Part shown: positions 42,911-51,943 of the stretch, one piece after another
How the letters are laid out: every line of letters begins with the position of its first letter
Numbering within the stretch: position 1 is the stretch's first letter
NCBI GenBank assembly: GCA_018713105.1
Contig: DVFT01000158.1
Location: 1-54,728, forward strand
DNA from: Candidatus Limivivens merdigallinarum
Lineage (GTDB): Bacteria > Bacillota > Clostridia > Lachnospirales > Lachnospiraceae
DNA length: 54,728 bases
Direction of reading: 5' to 3'
Translations under genes and position numbers: made by a program
Notes under the pieces: model-generated
Seen by the model: the letters and a program-made list of their open reading frames with translations, nothing else
What the model was told of the DNA's origin: nothing
The model's database searches: none

Positions 42911-43192
42911 TTAGATACGGTGCATTTTGTTGAAAATATCTTCATGCTGGCAGCGGATGTCCACTCCGATCTCCTCGCCAAGCTTGTTCAAACCGTCCGA
43001 GAGCTCGCCTATGGTACGCTCGCTTCTGGTGGCGTCCGTCACCATCATCATGTTGAAGAATCCCTGCACGATCGTCTGGGAAATGTCCAGAATGTTCACA
43101 TTGTTCTCTGCCAGATAGGTGCACACTCTGGCGATGATACCTACGGTATCCTTTCCTACTACGGTGATGATTGTCTTTTTCACTATTGTCAC
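42911..43192 (-). CDS. ACT-domain protein (UPF0237)
   Basis: A 93-residue protein with a single ACT domain, starting with IITVVGKDTVGIIARVCTYL. ACT domains bind small ligands such as amino acids. It precedes the UPF0210 gene by 18 bases, the standard UPF0237-UPF0210 pair. The ligand is not known. AGGAG lies upstream of the ATG. Confidence 0.92.
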   Translation of the reverse strand: MTIVKKTIITVVGKDTVGIIARVCTYLAENNVNILDISQTIVQGFFNMMMVTDATRSERTIGELSDGLNKLGEEIGVDIRCQHEDIFNKMHRI

Positions 43193-43235
43193 TCCTCTTT
43201 TTTATAATGATCAGCGGCAGCTTTTCGCTGGAGCG

Positions 43236-44033
43236 CTATACCGTCACCATGCGGGTGGGTACGTCCCTCTTTGCCACCATGATGGGGAAATCGCTGGGCT
43301 TATAGGGAACCTCCCCCATGGTGATCTCCGCGCATACGGTCTCAAAAGCAAGCTCCTCGTAATTGTTCTCCCGGCTTAGATGACCGAGGAAAATGGATTT
43401 CAGCCCATCGTGAAGGATCTCGCAGAGCAGCCTTCCGGCATTTTCATTGGAAAGATGCCCGCGTTTGCCGAGAATCCTCTGTTTCAGGTAATAGGGGTAG
43501 CTGCCTACCTGGAGCATGTTGATGTCGTGATTGGACTCCAAAAGCACGCTGCTAAGACCCTTTAGGTGTTCCACGGTATAATCGTCATAGTACCCGAGAT
43601 CTGTGCAGACCGCCACTGCCTTCTCTCCCTTCTCCACCCGGTATGCCACCGGCTCGGCAGCATCGTGGGAAATCCGGAAGGGCTTGATCAAAAGCTCTCC
43701 GATCTCAAAAGGTACATCCGCATGGATCTCCTGAAACAGGGCATCGTCCACTTTTCCTAAGGAACCCATCTCTTTCATCGCCCGGATCGTCCCCGGCGTG
43801 GCGTAAATCGGCAGCCCGTACCTTCTCGCCAAAACCCCCAGCCCCTTGATGTGGTCTGAGTGCTCGTGGGTGACCATGATCCCTTTCAGGTCCCGCGGCG
43901 AACGGTCGATCTTGAACAGCCCTTCTTCCACCTTCTTTCCGCTGATCCCGGCGTCGATCAAAATTGCATCCTCTTCTCCGCCAACAAAAATGCAGTTTCC
44001 GCTGCTCCCGCTGGCAATACTACAAAATTCCAT
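43236..44033 (-). CDS. walJ: metallo-beta-lactamase-fold exonuclease/hydrolase WalJ (YycJ)
   Basis: A 265-residue metallo-beta-lactamase-fold protein. The N-terminus FCSIASGSSGNCIFVG and the metal-binding HEHSDHIKGL at about 56-65 are typical of the WalJ/YycJ group, which has been linked to DNA repair and to cell-wall control in the walRK locus. Later metal ligands lie in ISHDAAEP, TDLGYY and GHLSREN. Here it is outside walRK and beside polA and coaE, which favours a DNA-related role. The start overlaps the coaE stop by 14 bases. Confidence 0.9.
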   Translation of the reverse strand: MEFCSIASGSSGNCIFVGGEEDAILIDAGISGKKVEEGLFKIDRSPRDLKGIMVTHEHSDHIKGLGVLARRYGLPIYATPGTIRAMKEMGSLGKVDDALFQEIHADVPFEIGELLIKPFRISHDAAEPVAYRVEKGEKAVAVCTDLGYYDDYTVEHLKGLSSVLLESNHDINMLQVGSYPYYLKQRILGKRGHLSNENAGRLLCEILHDGLKSIFLGHLSRENNYEELAFETVCAEITMGEVPYKPSDFPIMVAKRDVPTRMVTV

Positions 44034-44625
44034 GACTTATCAATCCTCTGTCTATTTGTTCAAATGTATTTTGCAGGATTTCACTGCTGTTGTCAATGAC
44101 AAACTGGCAGGATTCCCGAAAAATGTCATCCGGGAGCTGCTGCTTCATGATGGAGCGGCTCTTCTCCCTCGTATAGGAACGGGAGGCAAGGAGACGCTGT
44201 TCCCGTACCTCCTCATCGGCATAGATGTACCACAGCTCATCGCAGATGGTCTCATAATGATCCTCAATCAGAAGGGCAGCCTCCACCGCCACAAAGGGAA
44301 CTCTTTTCTGCTTTCTTTCCTCTTCAATCTCAGAGGCTATGTACTCCTTCACCGCCGGATGCACCAGCTTATTCAGCTTTTCCAGCTTTTCCTGGTCGGC
44401 GAAGACCAGTTCCCCTAATCTTTGCCGGTCAATGGTCTGGTCTCCTTTCAGCATCCCGCTGCCAAAGGCTTCCACAATCTTATAGTAAACCGGCATTCCT
44501 GGCTCCATCAGATGATGGGCAACCAGGTCTGCCTGAATGATTCTCGCGTGATAGCGGCGGTTCAGGTAATCCAGGACCGTACTCTTCCCGGCTCCCACGC
44601 CGCCTGTGATTCCAATGACTTTCAT
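44020..44625 (-). CDS. coaE: dephospho-CoA kinase
   Basis: A 201-residue P-loop kinase that phosphorylates dephospho-CoA in the last step of coenzyme A synthesis. Walker A GITGGVGAGKST is at about 5-16, and QADLVAHHLMEPG near 32 is the family's substrate loop; HPAVKEY and VEAALLIE are also typical. It starts 12 bases after polA. The polA-coaE pairing is common in Firmicutes. Confidence 0.95.
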   Translation of the reverse strand: MKVIGITGGVGAGKSTVLDYLNRRYHARIIQADLVAHHLMEPGMPVYYKIVEAFGSGMLKGDQTIDRQRLGELVFADQEKLEKLNKLVHPAVKEYIASEIEEERKQKRVPFVAVEAALLIEDHYETICDELWYIYADEEVREQRLLASRSYTREKSRSIMKQQLPDDIFRESCQFVIDNSSEILQNTFEQIDRGLISHGIL

Positions 44626-44637
44626 TAGCTTTTTCTC

Positions 44638-47268
44638 CTATTTTGCCTCGTACCAGTTCTCTCCCGTATGCATATCCACCTCAAGCTTTACGGAAAGATC
44701 CGCTGCGCCCTGCATCTCTTCGGAAAGGATCTTCTTTACCTCTTCCACCTCATCCTTTGCCGCTTCAATGAGCAGTTCATCGTGTACCTGGAGGATCAGG
44801 CGGGACTTCAGCCCTTCCCGTTTCAGTCGGTCGTCCACCCGGATCATGGCAATCTTGATGATATCCGCGGCAGTCCCTTGGATCGGCGCGTTCATAGCTA
44901 CCCGTTCCCCAAAGGAGCGCTGCATGAAATTGGAAGATTTCAGCTCCGGCACCGGACGTCTCCGCCCGTAGATGGTGGTCACATAGCCCTTTTCCTTTGC
45001 CTCCTTGACCACATTGTCCAGAAAGGTCTTGATCCCGGGATAGGTCTCAAAATATTTCTCAATGTAGTCGGACGCTTCCTTCCTGCTGATGCTCAGATCC
45101 TGGCTCAAGCCAAAGGAACTGATGCCGTAAACGATGCCGAAATTGACTGCCTTCGCATTTCGTCTCTGCAGCGGCGTCACCTCGTCAAAGGGAATGTGGA
45201 AAACCTGGGATGCGGTAATCCGGTGGATATCCTTCGCCTCCCGGTATGCCTGGATCAGACGTTCGTCCCCGGAAATATGCGCCAGGACGCGAAGCTCGAT
45301 CTGGGAGTAGTCGGCATCCACGAAGACAAATCCTTCCTTTGGTACAAACACCTTTCGGATCAGCCTGCCAAGCTCCACCCGGATGGGAATGTTCTGGAGG
45401 TTCGGCTCCGTGCTGCTGATCCTTCCGGTGGCGGTGATCGTCTGATTGAAGGTACTGTGGATCCTGCCGTCCTCCCCGATAAATGCCGCCAAGCCGTCCG
45501 CATAGGTGGACTTCAGCTTTGCCAGGGTCCGGTATTCCAGGATCAGGGAAACGATTTTGGATTCCGGTGCCAGCTTTTCCAATACATCGGCTGCGGTGGA
45601 ATATCCGGTCTTCGTCTTCTTTTCGCCCTTTAAGCCCAGCTTTTCAAAAAGGATCACACCCAGCTGCTTGGGAGAATTGATATTAAAGGTTTCCCCTGCC
45701 AGTTCATAGATCTCTTTTTCCAGCTCTGTGATCCTGCCCTGAAGCTGTTCCCCGTAGGTCTTCAGTTCCTCCGCCTCCACGGCAATTCCTTCCCGTTCCA
45801 TCCCGTACAGGGTATAGACGAGAGGCATCTCGATCTTCCAGAAAAGTTCCGTCATCTGAAGCTCCAAAAGCTTCTTCTCCACCGGTTCTTTTCCCTGACA
45901 CGCTGTGTATGCCTTCAGGCAGGCAAGGCGGGTCAGCTCTTCCTTGTCAATGGCAGAAGAAAAACGTTCCTTCCCCAGAAGCTCTGTTCTTGAGGGAAGC
46001 AAAAGCCCCAGATATTCCTTTGCCACATCATCGTAAGTATAGGTATCCTTCAAAGGGTTGATCAGATATGCCCCGATCGCCAAATCCCAGATCTTTGTCC
46101 GATCCTCCGCCTCAAAAGCCGAAAGCTGTTCTTTCAGATCCAGGGTGGACGCCCAGGAGACTTGCTGAAGAACTCCCTCAAATGCGGCCTTCAGATACTT
46201 GCCTGTCACAAAGCCTTCCACAGGAAGGAACGCGTTCTGCCCCTCTCCCAGGGATAAGCCAAGCCCCAGGGGAGTAAGCCCTTCCATAATCCAGCAAAAA
46301 CCGATGCCGTCCGCCTCTTTGGCTTTCTGGAAAAAGCGTTCCGCCTCCCCAAGCCCGGCAATCCTTTGGAACTGCTCCTGAAAGGCGTCTTTCACCTCCG
46401 TATTCTGGAAGCGGGACAGCATATTCTTGAACTCCAGCTTTTTCATCCACTCAAAGGCTTCCGGAGTGTAAAGCTGCCCGATTCTGGCGTCCTCAAAGGA
46501 AAATTCCACCGGCACATCCGTGTCGATCTTTGCCAGCTTCTTGCTCAGAAGCGCCAGGTCGTAATGATCTCTCAGGGAATTCTGCGCCTTTGCCGGCTTG
46601 ATCTCCTCCAGGTGCTCATGGGCGTTTTCAACGGTCTGATAGGCGACGATGATCTTGGTAGCTGTCTTCTCCCCAACACCCGGAATTCCAGGAATATTAT
46701 CCGACTGGTCTCCCATCAGGGCCTTCACATCGATAAACTCTGTGGGAGTTACCTGGTATTTCTCCTTCACATCCGCCGCATAGTAATCTTCAATTTCTGT
46801 CCCCGTCCGCTTCGTCTTCGGAATGCGGATCCGGACGTGGTCTGTGGCAAGCTGCAGAAGATCCCGATCCCCGGATACGATGGAAACCCCCATCCCTGCT
46901 TTCTCCGCCCTGGATGCGATGGTTCCCAGAAGGTCGTCCGCCTCATAGCCCTCCTGCATCAGAAGCGGGATCTCCATCGCCTTTAAGACCTCCTTCATGA
47001 CCGGTACCTGTTCGTGCAGCTCCTCCGGCATCGGCTTTCTCGTACCTTTGTATTCCTGGTACATTTTGTGCCGGAAGGTGGGGGCTTTCAGGTCAAATGC
47101 CACTGCCAGATACTCCGCCTGTTCCTCCTCCAGGATCTTAAACAGGATATTCAGAAAGCCATACACGGCATTGGTGTGGAGCCCTTCCATATTGGTCAGC
47201 TCCGGTACCCCGTAATATGCCCGGTTCAGGATACTATGTCCATCTATCAAAACTATTTTTTCACTCAT
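44638..47268 (-). CDS. polA: DNA polymerase I
   Basis: An 876-residue polymerase used in Okazaki fragment processing and repair. The 5' nuclease domain is at about 1-290 (YLAVAFDLKAPTFRHKMY, GIPGVGEKTA). The middle domain, about 300-470, has lost the Asp and Glu of the DxE proofreading motif (GIGFCWIMEG instead), so it should lack 3'-5' exonuclease activity, as in Bacillus. The polymerase domain shows motif A DYSQIELRVLAH, motif B RRNAKAVNFGIVYGIS and motif C LQVHDELLIEA. It starts eight bases inside the preceding zinc-finger gene. Confidence 0.97.
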   Translation of the reverse strand: MSEKIVLIDGHSILNRAYYGVPELTNMEGLHTNAVYGFLNILFKILEEEQAEYLAVAFDLKAPTFRHKMYQEYKGTRKPMPEELHEQVPVMKEVLKAMEIPLLMQEGYEADDLLGTIASRAEKAGMGVSIVSGDRDLLQLATDHVRIRIPKTKRTGTEIEDYYAADVKEKYQVTPTEFIDVKALMGDQSDNIPGIPGVGEKTATKIIVAYQTVENAHEHLEEIKPAKAQNSLRDHYDLALLSKKLAKIDTDVPVEFSFEDARIGQLYTPEAFEWMKKLEFKNMLSRFQNTEVKDAFQEQFQRIAGLGEAERFFQKAKEADGIGFCWIMEGLTPLGLGLSLGEGQNAFLPVEGFVTGKYLKAAFEGVLQQVSWASTLDLKEQLSAFEAEDRTKIWDLAIGAYLINPLKDTYTYDDVAKEYLGLLLPSRTELLGKERFSSAIDKEELTRLACLKAYTACQGKEPVEKKLLELQMTELFWKIEMPLVYTLYGMEREGIAVEAEELKTYGEQLQGRITELEKEIYELAGETFNINSPKQLGVILFEKLGLKGEKKTKTGYSTAADVLEKLAPESKIVSLILEYRTLAKLKSTYADGLAAFIGEDGRIHSTFNQTITATGRISSTEPNLQNIPIRVELGRLIRKVFVPKEGFVFVDADYSQIELRVLAHISGDERLIQAYREAKDIHRITASQVFHIPFDEVTPLQRRNAKAVNFGIVYGISSFGLSQDLSISRKEASDYIEKYFETYPGIKTFLDNVVKEAKEKGYVTTIYGRRRPVPELKSSNFMQRSFGERVAMNAPIQGTAADIIKIAMIRVDDRLKREGLKSRLILQVHDELLIEAAKDEVEEVKKILSEEMQGAADLSVKLEVDMHTGENWYEAK

Positions 47269-47806
47269 CTCGTTCCTCCGATGCTTCTTCGCTCATCCTT
47301 TCTGCCTCTTCCCCCAGGCTGTCCTCCTCCAGAAATACCGGTCCTGTCGGTTCTTCCTCGCCGATGGGCTGCCAGAGCTTCGGCGGCTCCCGCAAAGGAC
47401 GGTAATGGGGATACTCCTCTTCCGGTCTCTCATAGATCACACGATAGACCGTAGACTGGCGGATGTCTCCGCTTTGCAGCAGTTCCGCCTGGGTAAACAG
47501 CATCAGGACCAAAAACAATTCCGCCACCAGCATCACCCCGCTGCTCAAGTAATGCAGGATCCTTCTCTGCATCACCCGGCTTTCCGCATGGTGCAGATTC
47601 TCTTTCAGCATTTTCTGGATATTATAGGAAGCCTTGTCATCCTGGTCCAGCTTTTGCAGGGCAAAATGGACGGTGTAATAAATCTCCAGCTCTTCATAGC
47701 ACTCCTTGCAGCTCTGGATATGTTTTAAAAAGGCTTCCATGTCCTCATCGGACAGTTGTTTATTGATATATGGGATGACAAGGCTCTGTGCTGTTTTGCA
47801 GTCCAT
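47261..47806 (-). CDS. membrane protein with anti-sigma-type zinc finger
   Basis: A 181-residue single-pass protein. Residues about 2-45 carry the Cys-His-x3-Cys-x2-Cys pattern CKTAQ...HIQSCKECYEEL, which matches the zf-HC2 anti-sigma domain. One membrane segment lies near residues 85-108, and the C-terminal part is Pro/Glu-rich and probably outside. The start is set at 47806 with AAAGGAGG seven bases upstream; an ATG two codons earlier is too close. No sigma factor is adjacent. It heads the polA operon, an arrangement whose meaning is unclear. Confidence 0.78.
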   Translation of the reverse strand: MDCKTAQSLVIPYINKQLSDEDMEAFLKHIQSCKECYEELEIYYTVHFALQKLDQDDKASYNIQKMLKENLHHAESRVMQRRILHYLSSGVMLVAELFLVLMLFTQAELLQSGDIRQSTVYRVIYERPEEEYPHYRPLREPPKLWQPIGEEEPTGPVFLEEDSLGEEAERMSEEASEERDE

Positions 47807-47854
47807 CCTCATGCCTCCTTTAAGCCAGTGTGAAACGAAATAGTCCTGTCTAAT

Positions 47855-47883
47855 AGTATACCCGTCTCACACCATTTGAGCAA
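47855..47883 (-). promoter_or_regulatory. sigma-A-type promoter for the polA operon
   Basis: On the minus strand TTGCTC at 47883-47878, a 17-base spacer, then TATACT at 47860-47855. A spaced inverted repeat (GTGTGAGAC with GTTTCACAC, one mismatch) surrounds the -10 and start region. Confidence 0.65.
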
Positions 47884-47914
47884 GGCAAAATTTTTGAATT
47901 TTTGAAAATACTAC

Positions 47915-47943
47915 TTGCATTTCGAAAACAGGTATGGTAGAAT
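47915..47943 (+). promoter_or_regulatory. promoter for tRNA-Leu
   Basis: TTGCAT at 47915-47920, a 17-base spacer, then TAGAAT at 47938-47943, 15 bases before the tRNA. Confidence 0.7.
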
Positions 47944-47958
47944 AAAGACCGTTGAAAC

Positions 47959-48041
47959 GCCGGCGTGTCGGAATGGCAGACGAGGCAGACTCAAAATCTG
48001 TTGTGGGCAACCACGTATGGGTTCAAGTCCCATTGCCGGCA
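47959..48041 (+). tRNA. tRNA-Leu (anticodon CAA)
   Basis: An 83-base cloverleaf. The acceptor GCCGGCG pairs with TGCCGGC (last pair G-T) with discriminator A. The D-arm is TCG/CGA with the GG pair, the anticodon stem GCAGA/TCTGT holds the loop CTCAAAA with anticodon CAA, a long variable arm pairs GTGG with CCAC, and the T-arm is ATGGG-TTCAAGT-CCCAT. The long variable arm marks a class II tRNA. The 3' CCA is not encoded. It reads TTG leucine codons. Confidence 0.96.
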
Positions 48042-48050
48042 TTTCCTTGG

Positions 48051-48084
48051 AGGTTCTGTGCTATGTAGCTCAGAACCTTTTTTG
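48051..48084 (+). terminator. terminator after tRNA-Leu
   Basis: AGGTTCTG pairs with CAGAACCT around a 12-base loop and is followed by TTTTT. It begins ten bases past the tRNA. Confidence 0.82.
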
Positions 48085-48124
48085 GTATTGTCACAAGATT
48101 CTATTTCAAGGAGAAACGATATGA

Positions 48125-48583
48125 AAGCAAGAAGTTCCTGGAGAGTGGATCTGCGTAAATCCCGGTGTTTGCAAAGGGCGGCTGATCGGCGGAAACCTGA
48201 ATACTATGGAGGGTTTCTTCGGTACGGAATACATGCCGAAAATAGAAACAGGGGACATTTTATTTCTGGAAGATTCCTTGAAAGACGCTTGTACCATCGA
48301 ACGCTCCTTCTCCCTCTTAAAACTAGCCGGTGTATTCGAGAAAATAGGCGGACTTATTTTAGGAAAACATGAAAAATTCGACGACAATGGTACTGGAAAA
48401 CAACCCTATGAAATTTTGCTGGAAGTCATGGGCGATCCTAAGGTTCCCATTTTAGCAGACTTCGACTGCTGTCATACACATCCTATGTTTACGCTGCCCA
48501 TCGGCTGCAGCGTCATGCTTGATGCAGCCCGTAAACAAGTAAGCCTGACGGAACATCCTTTAAATACATTTCCTTTTAAATAA
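48125..48583 (+). pseudogene. C-terminal remnant of an S66 LD-carboxypeptidase (MccF-like)
   Basis: About 150 residues matching only the second half of S66 LD-carboxypeptidases, enzymes that trim murein peptides or inactivate microcin C. Recognisable parts are LIGGNLNT, EYMPKIETGDILFLEDSL, GGLILGKHEKFDD and the C-terminal FDCCHTHPMFTLPIG with the expected His. The N-terminal domain with the nucleophilic Ser is absent. The matching frame has a TGA at 48122; a good ribosome-binding site and ATG at 48121 lie in another frame, and an internal ATG at 48206 would start a 125-residue fragment. It is a decayed gene, next to a tRNA. Confidence 0.8.
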
Positions 48584-48587
48584 ATAT

Positions 48588-48626
48588 GAAAAAAGACCGG
48601 TACTTCTTCTATACCGGTCTTTTTTC
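48588..48626. terminator. bidirectional terminator
   Basis: AAAAAAGACCGGTA pairs with TACCGGTCTTTTTT around an eight-base loop, with T-runs on both strands. It ends both the LD-carboxypeptidase remnant and the lysA operon. Confidence 0.92.
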
Positions 48627-48643
48627 TATCGATTTTTTCAGAT

Positions 48644-49918
48644 TTATTCGAACAGCTTATCGTAAATGGGGAAGCAGTCCAGGGTCGCGAAGTAGTCCTT
48701 AGGAGTCTCCGCTCTCCGGATCAGCTTTGCGCTTCCGTCCTGCTGGAGCAGGATTTCTGCGGATTTCAAACGTCCGTTGTAGTTGTAGCCCATGGAATAG
48801 CCATGTGCCCCTGCATCATGGATAAAGAGGAGATCCCCGATCTCCACCTTGGGAAGCATCCGGTCCACCGCGAATTTGTCGTTGTTCTCACAGAGGGAAC
48901 CGGTGACGTCGTACTTGTACTCTTCTGCTTCCTCTTCTTTGCCCATCACGGTAATGTGATGGTAAGCGCCGTACATTGCCGGGCGCATCAGGTTTACGGC
49001 GCAGGCATCCACGCCGATGTATTCTTTATGGGTATGCTTCTCATGGATCACCTTCGTGACCAGCCCGCCAAAGGGTCCTGTCATATAGCGTCCCAGCTCT
49101 GTGTAGATTGCCACATCGTCCATTCCCTCTGGAACCAGAACCTCCTCATAGACTTTTCTCACACCTTCGCCGATGACCTTGATGTCATTGGGCTCCTGAT
49201 CCGGGCGATAGGGAATTCCGATCCCGCCGGAAAGGTTGACAAAGGAAATATGGACACCCATTTCCCTGTGCAGTTTCACAGCCAGCTCAAACAGCTGTTT
49301 CGCAAGCATCGGGTAATACTCATTGGTCACCGTGTTGCTGGCAAGGAATGCATGAATTCCGAATTCCTCTACTCCTTTGGATTTCAGGATACGGAACGCC
49401 TCAAACATCTGCTCTTCGGTCATACCGTATTTGGCATCTCCCGGATTGTCCATGATACCGTTGCTAATCTTGAAGACCCCGCCGGGATTGTACCGGCAGC
49501 ACATCTTCTTCGGCAGGGTACCGATGGCATTCTCCAGGAATTCAATGTGCGTGATGTCGTCCAGATTGATGATGGCTCCCAGTTCCGCCGCCAGCTTGAA
49601 GTCTTCTGCCGGAGTATCGTTGGAGGAGAACATGATCTCTTCCCCAGTCACTCCCATTGCCTTGGACAGCATCAGCTCTGTCAGCGAGGAGCAGTCGCAG
49701 CCGCAGCCGATCTCATCTCTCATAATATCGATGAGAAAAGGATTGGCGTTTGCTTTCACGGCAAAATACTCCCGGTATCCCTGATTCCAGGCGAACGCTT
49801 CCTTCAGGGCTCTGGCATTTTCCCGGATGCCCTTCTCATCGTAGAGATGGAACGGGGTGGGATACTGCTTTACAATCTTTGTCAACTGTTCCTTCGTCAC
49901 AAATGGTATTTTTTTCAT
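48644..49918 (-). CDS. lysA: diaminopimelate decarboxylase family PLP enzyme
   Basis: A 424-residue fold-type III PLP enzyme. The cofactor Lys is in YFAVKANANP near residue 54, the phosphate loop is the SGGIGIPY segment near 230, and the second-subunit active-site motif is SLCENNDKFAVDRMLP near 344. It most likely makes lysine from meso-diaminopimelate. The DACAVNLMRPAMYGAYH segment is a little unlike the usual form, so a related decarboxylase or racemase-like role is possible. It is the last gene of the operon, nine bases after the LTA-synthase-like gene. Confidence 0.85.
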   Translation of the reverse strand: MKKIPFVTKEQLTKIVKQYPTPFHLYDEKGIRENARALKEAFAWNQGYREYFAVKANANPFLIDIMRDEIGCGCDCSSLTELMLSKAMGVTGEEIMFSSNDTPAEDFKLAAELGAIINLDDITHIEFLENAIGTLPKKMCCRYNPGGVFKISNGIMDNPGDAKYGMTEEQMFEAFRILKSKGVEEFGIHAFLASNTVTNEYYPMLAKQLFELAVKLHREMGVHISFVNLSGGIGIPYRPDQEPNDIKVIGEGVRKVYEEVLVPEGMDDVAIYTELGRYMTGPFGGLVTKVIHEKHTHKEYIGVDACAVNLMRPAMYGAYHHITVMGKEEEAEEYKYDVTGSLCENNDKFAVDRMLPKVEIGDLLFIHDAGAHGYSMGYNYNGRLKSAEILLQQDGSAKLIRRAETPKDYFATLDCFPIYDKLFE

Positions 49919-49927
49919 TTTTCATCC

Positions 49928-51934
49928 TCACTCAAAAAAATTTTCTATCCTGTTTTTGCTGTCGCTTAAATCATTGTATTGAAGGATTGCATAATCCTGT
50001 ATTTTTCCCTCGGAACGGATCTCATCCACCTCATGGAAGGACAACTTCCCAGCTGTCTCCTCTTTCCCGTAGAAATTGGCTGTGAGAACCGGATAATCCT
50101 GCCAAAGTTCTGAGAGCCAGCTCTGGTATCCGCTCATGGGAAGTCCTGCCTGTTCCATCAGGAAGCCACCCAAATAATTGGCGCTCAGGGTCTTTCCTTC
50201 TCCTTCCAGATCGTAGTTTGCCCACATCACATAAGGAACCACATACCCTTTCCGGAATTCCTCAATGGAGGACTGGATACTGGTGGAGTCCTTTCCAAAC
50301 AGCCTTAAAATCGGATTGCAGATATAATCGCTGGGCTGGTGATCGCCAAACATCAGGATGATCGTAGGCTCATCCTGGTTCTGGAAATAGGTGACCAGCT
50401 CCTGAAATGCCGCATCCGATTTCTGGATCAGGGTCAAATATTTCTCAGCCGCCTGGACGCTGGTGGTCTCATTGCCCTCATAGTCCAGAAGCTTGATATC
50501 AGGGAACAGGTCCGTATATTCCTTGCTGTATCCCCCGTGGTTCTGCATCGTCACCTCAAAGGCGAAAAGCGGAGTCCCCTCTTCCTTCTCCTCATAGAGC
50601 TCTATGAGCTTCTGAAATGCCGAATGGTCATCCACATAACCTCTCAGCAAGCTTACCTCCTCAAAGTCATCCCGGAAATGCGAATGTTCAAAGCCCAGCC
50701 ACGGATAAACCTGATCCCGGTTCCAGCCGCTGGCGTTATAAGGATGCAGCGCGTGGGTCTCGTACCCTAAGCTTGCCAGATGGCTTGCCATGGACGGCAT
50801 TTCCCCTTTGATATACTGCTGATAGGGGACGCTGCCCGCCGGGAGAAACGCCATAGAATTTCCTGTCAGGAATTCAAATTCTGTATTTGCAGTATTTCCT
50901 CCTTTCACGGAAACATACAGATCCCCCTTAATGGTATTCTCCTGAAGAGAGTGGATAAAGGGCATATAATCTTCGCTGACGTTCAGGTCGCCATAGACAG
51001 AAAGGTCTGAGAAGGCTTCGTTCATGATGACAATGATATTCGGCTTGGTCCCGCTGCCGGAGTCCGCCGAAGCTTCCCCTCCCTCTCCTGCGCCAGAGCC
51101 TGCGGAGGCAATTTCCTGGGCAGCTTCCGGGCTGTAGCCTTCAGGTTTTTCCACGTCCATGTACTTCAGGTTAGAGAGAAAGGCTGCCATAAAACCATTA
51201 TTCCTGTAAAGGACATTGGGGGTAAACAGCGTCGTATCCAGCCCCACCAAATCCCCTACCTCGTCGGTCTTCACCGCAGTAATGTATCCAACCATCAGAA
51301 CAGCCGCCGCTACTACGCCGGCAATCCTTGGCAGCAGGCGCCTGGATGGGAACCGAAGCTTCAGCTTGCTTCCGATCACCATCAGATATACGAAACCGAT
51401 CATCACCAGGACGATCCGGTAATTAAAGGTGATCTCGTAATTCCCCGCCACACTCGCCGCCGTCCTGAGCGAATAGAGATCCCAGGGAACAATGGGAGAA
51501 GAACGGAAGGAGACCACAAAATAATTGACAAGCCCCACCAACATTGGGAAGCCTGCCATTAGAATACTTCCTCCTGCTGCATTTCCGAACACCGTAAATC
51601 CGATCAGGAACAGAATCAAATAAAACAGATAGTTCAAAATCGCAATAGGCGGAGTCAAATCCCATGGCACATGGGTATAAAACTCCATACAACATAATGC
51701 TCCAAAAGGAAGCAGCACCATAAGGATTATGGATATCGCTTTGGGAAACGTTCCTTTCAGCAGCAATAAAAATCCGGCAAGCAGGGCAAGGAAGATGCAG
51801 AGAACGAACAAATAATCCACCTGCTTCTCCCCTACCGCAGCCAGCGCGGAGAAAAGTACAAGGATTACTGTGGCGAAAGCAGCCACAGCAATCCTCCCTG
51901 TCGAGTTACAAATCCATTTTGGCATTTCTATCAT
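49928..51934 (-). CDS. LTA-synthase-family sulfatase-fold membrane enzyme
   Basis: A 668-residue enzyme with about six N-terminal membrane segments (to about 245), a Gly/Ala/Ser linker near 285, and an extracellular sulfatase-fold domain to the C-terminus. The metal and nucleophile regions are IVIMNEAFSD near 303, GGNTANTEFEFLTG near 347, where Thr is the likely phosphate acceptor, and MFGDHQPSD near 530 with the His. This is the phosphoglycerol transferase/LtaS family, which builds lipoteichoic acid or decorates glycans. The exact acceptor is unknown. It starts nine bases after pyk. Confidence 0.9.
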   Translation of the reverse strand: MIEMPKWICNSTGRIAVAAFATVILVLFSALAAVGEKQVDYLFVLCIFLALLAGFLLLLKGTFPKAISIILMVLLPFGALCCMEFYTHVPWDLTPPIAILNYLFYLILFLIGFTVFGNAAGGSILMAGFPMLVGLVNYFVVSFRSSPIVPWDLYSLRTAASVAGNYEITFNYRIVLVMIGFVYLMVIGSKLKLRFPSRRLLPRIAGVVAAAVLMVGYITAVKTDEVGDLVGLDTTLFTPNVLYRNNGFMAAFLSNLKYMDVEKPEGYSPEAAQEIASAGSGAGEGGEASADSGSGTKPNIIVIMNEAFSDLSVYGDLNVSEDYMPFIHSLQENTIKGDLYVSVKGGNTANTEFEFLTGNSMAFLPAGSVPYQQYIKGEMPSMASHLASLGYETHALHPYNASGWNRDQVYPWLGFEHSHFRDDFEEVSLLRGYVDDHSAFQKLIELYEEKEEGTPLFAFEVTMQNHGGYSKEYTDLFPDIKLLDYEGNETTSVQAAEKYLTLIQKSDAAFQELVTYFQNQDEPTIILMFGDHQPSDYICNPILRLFGKDSTSIQSSIEEFRKGYVVPYVMWANYDLEGEGKTLSANYLGGFLMEQAGLPMSGYQSWLSELWQDYPVLTANFYGKEETAGKLSFHEVDEIRSEGKIQDYAILQYNDLSDSKNRIENFFE

Positions 51935-51943
51935 CCTAACATC

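Noticed and set aside
48121-48372. Frame starting at the ATG at 48,121 behind a good ribosome-binding site
   Set aside because: Its translation is a shifted reading of the LD-carboxypeptidase remnant, with no homology of its own.
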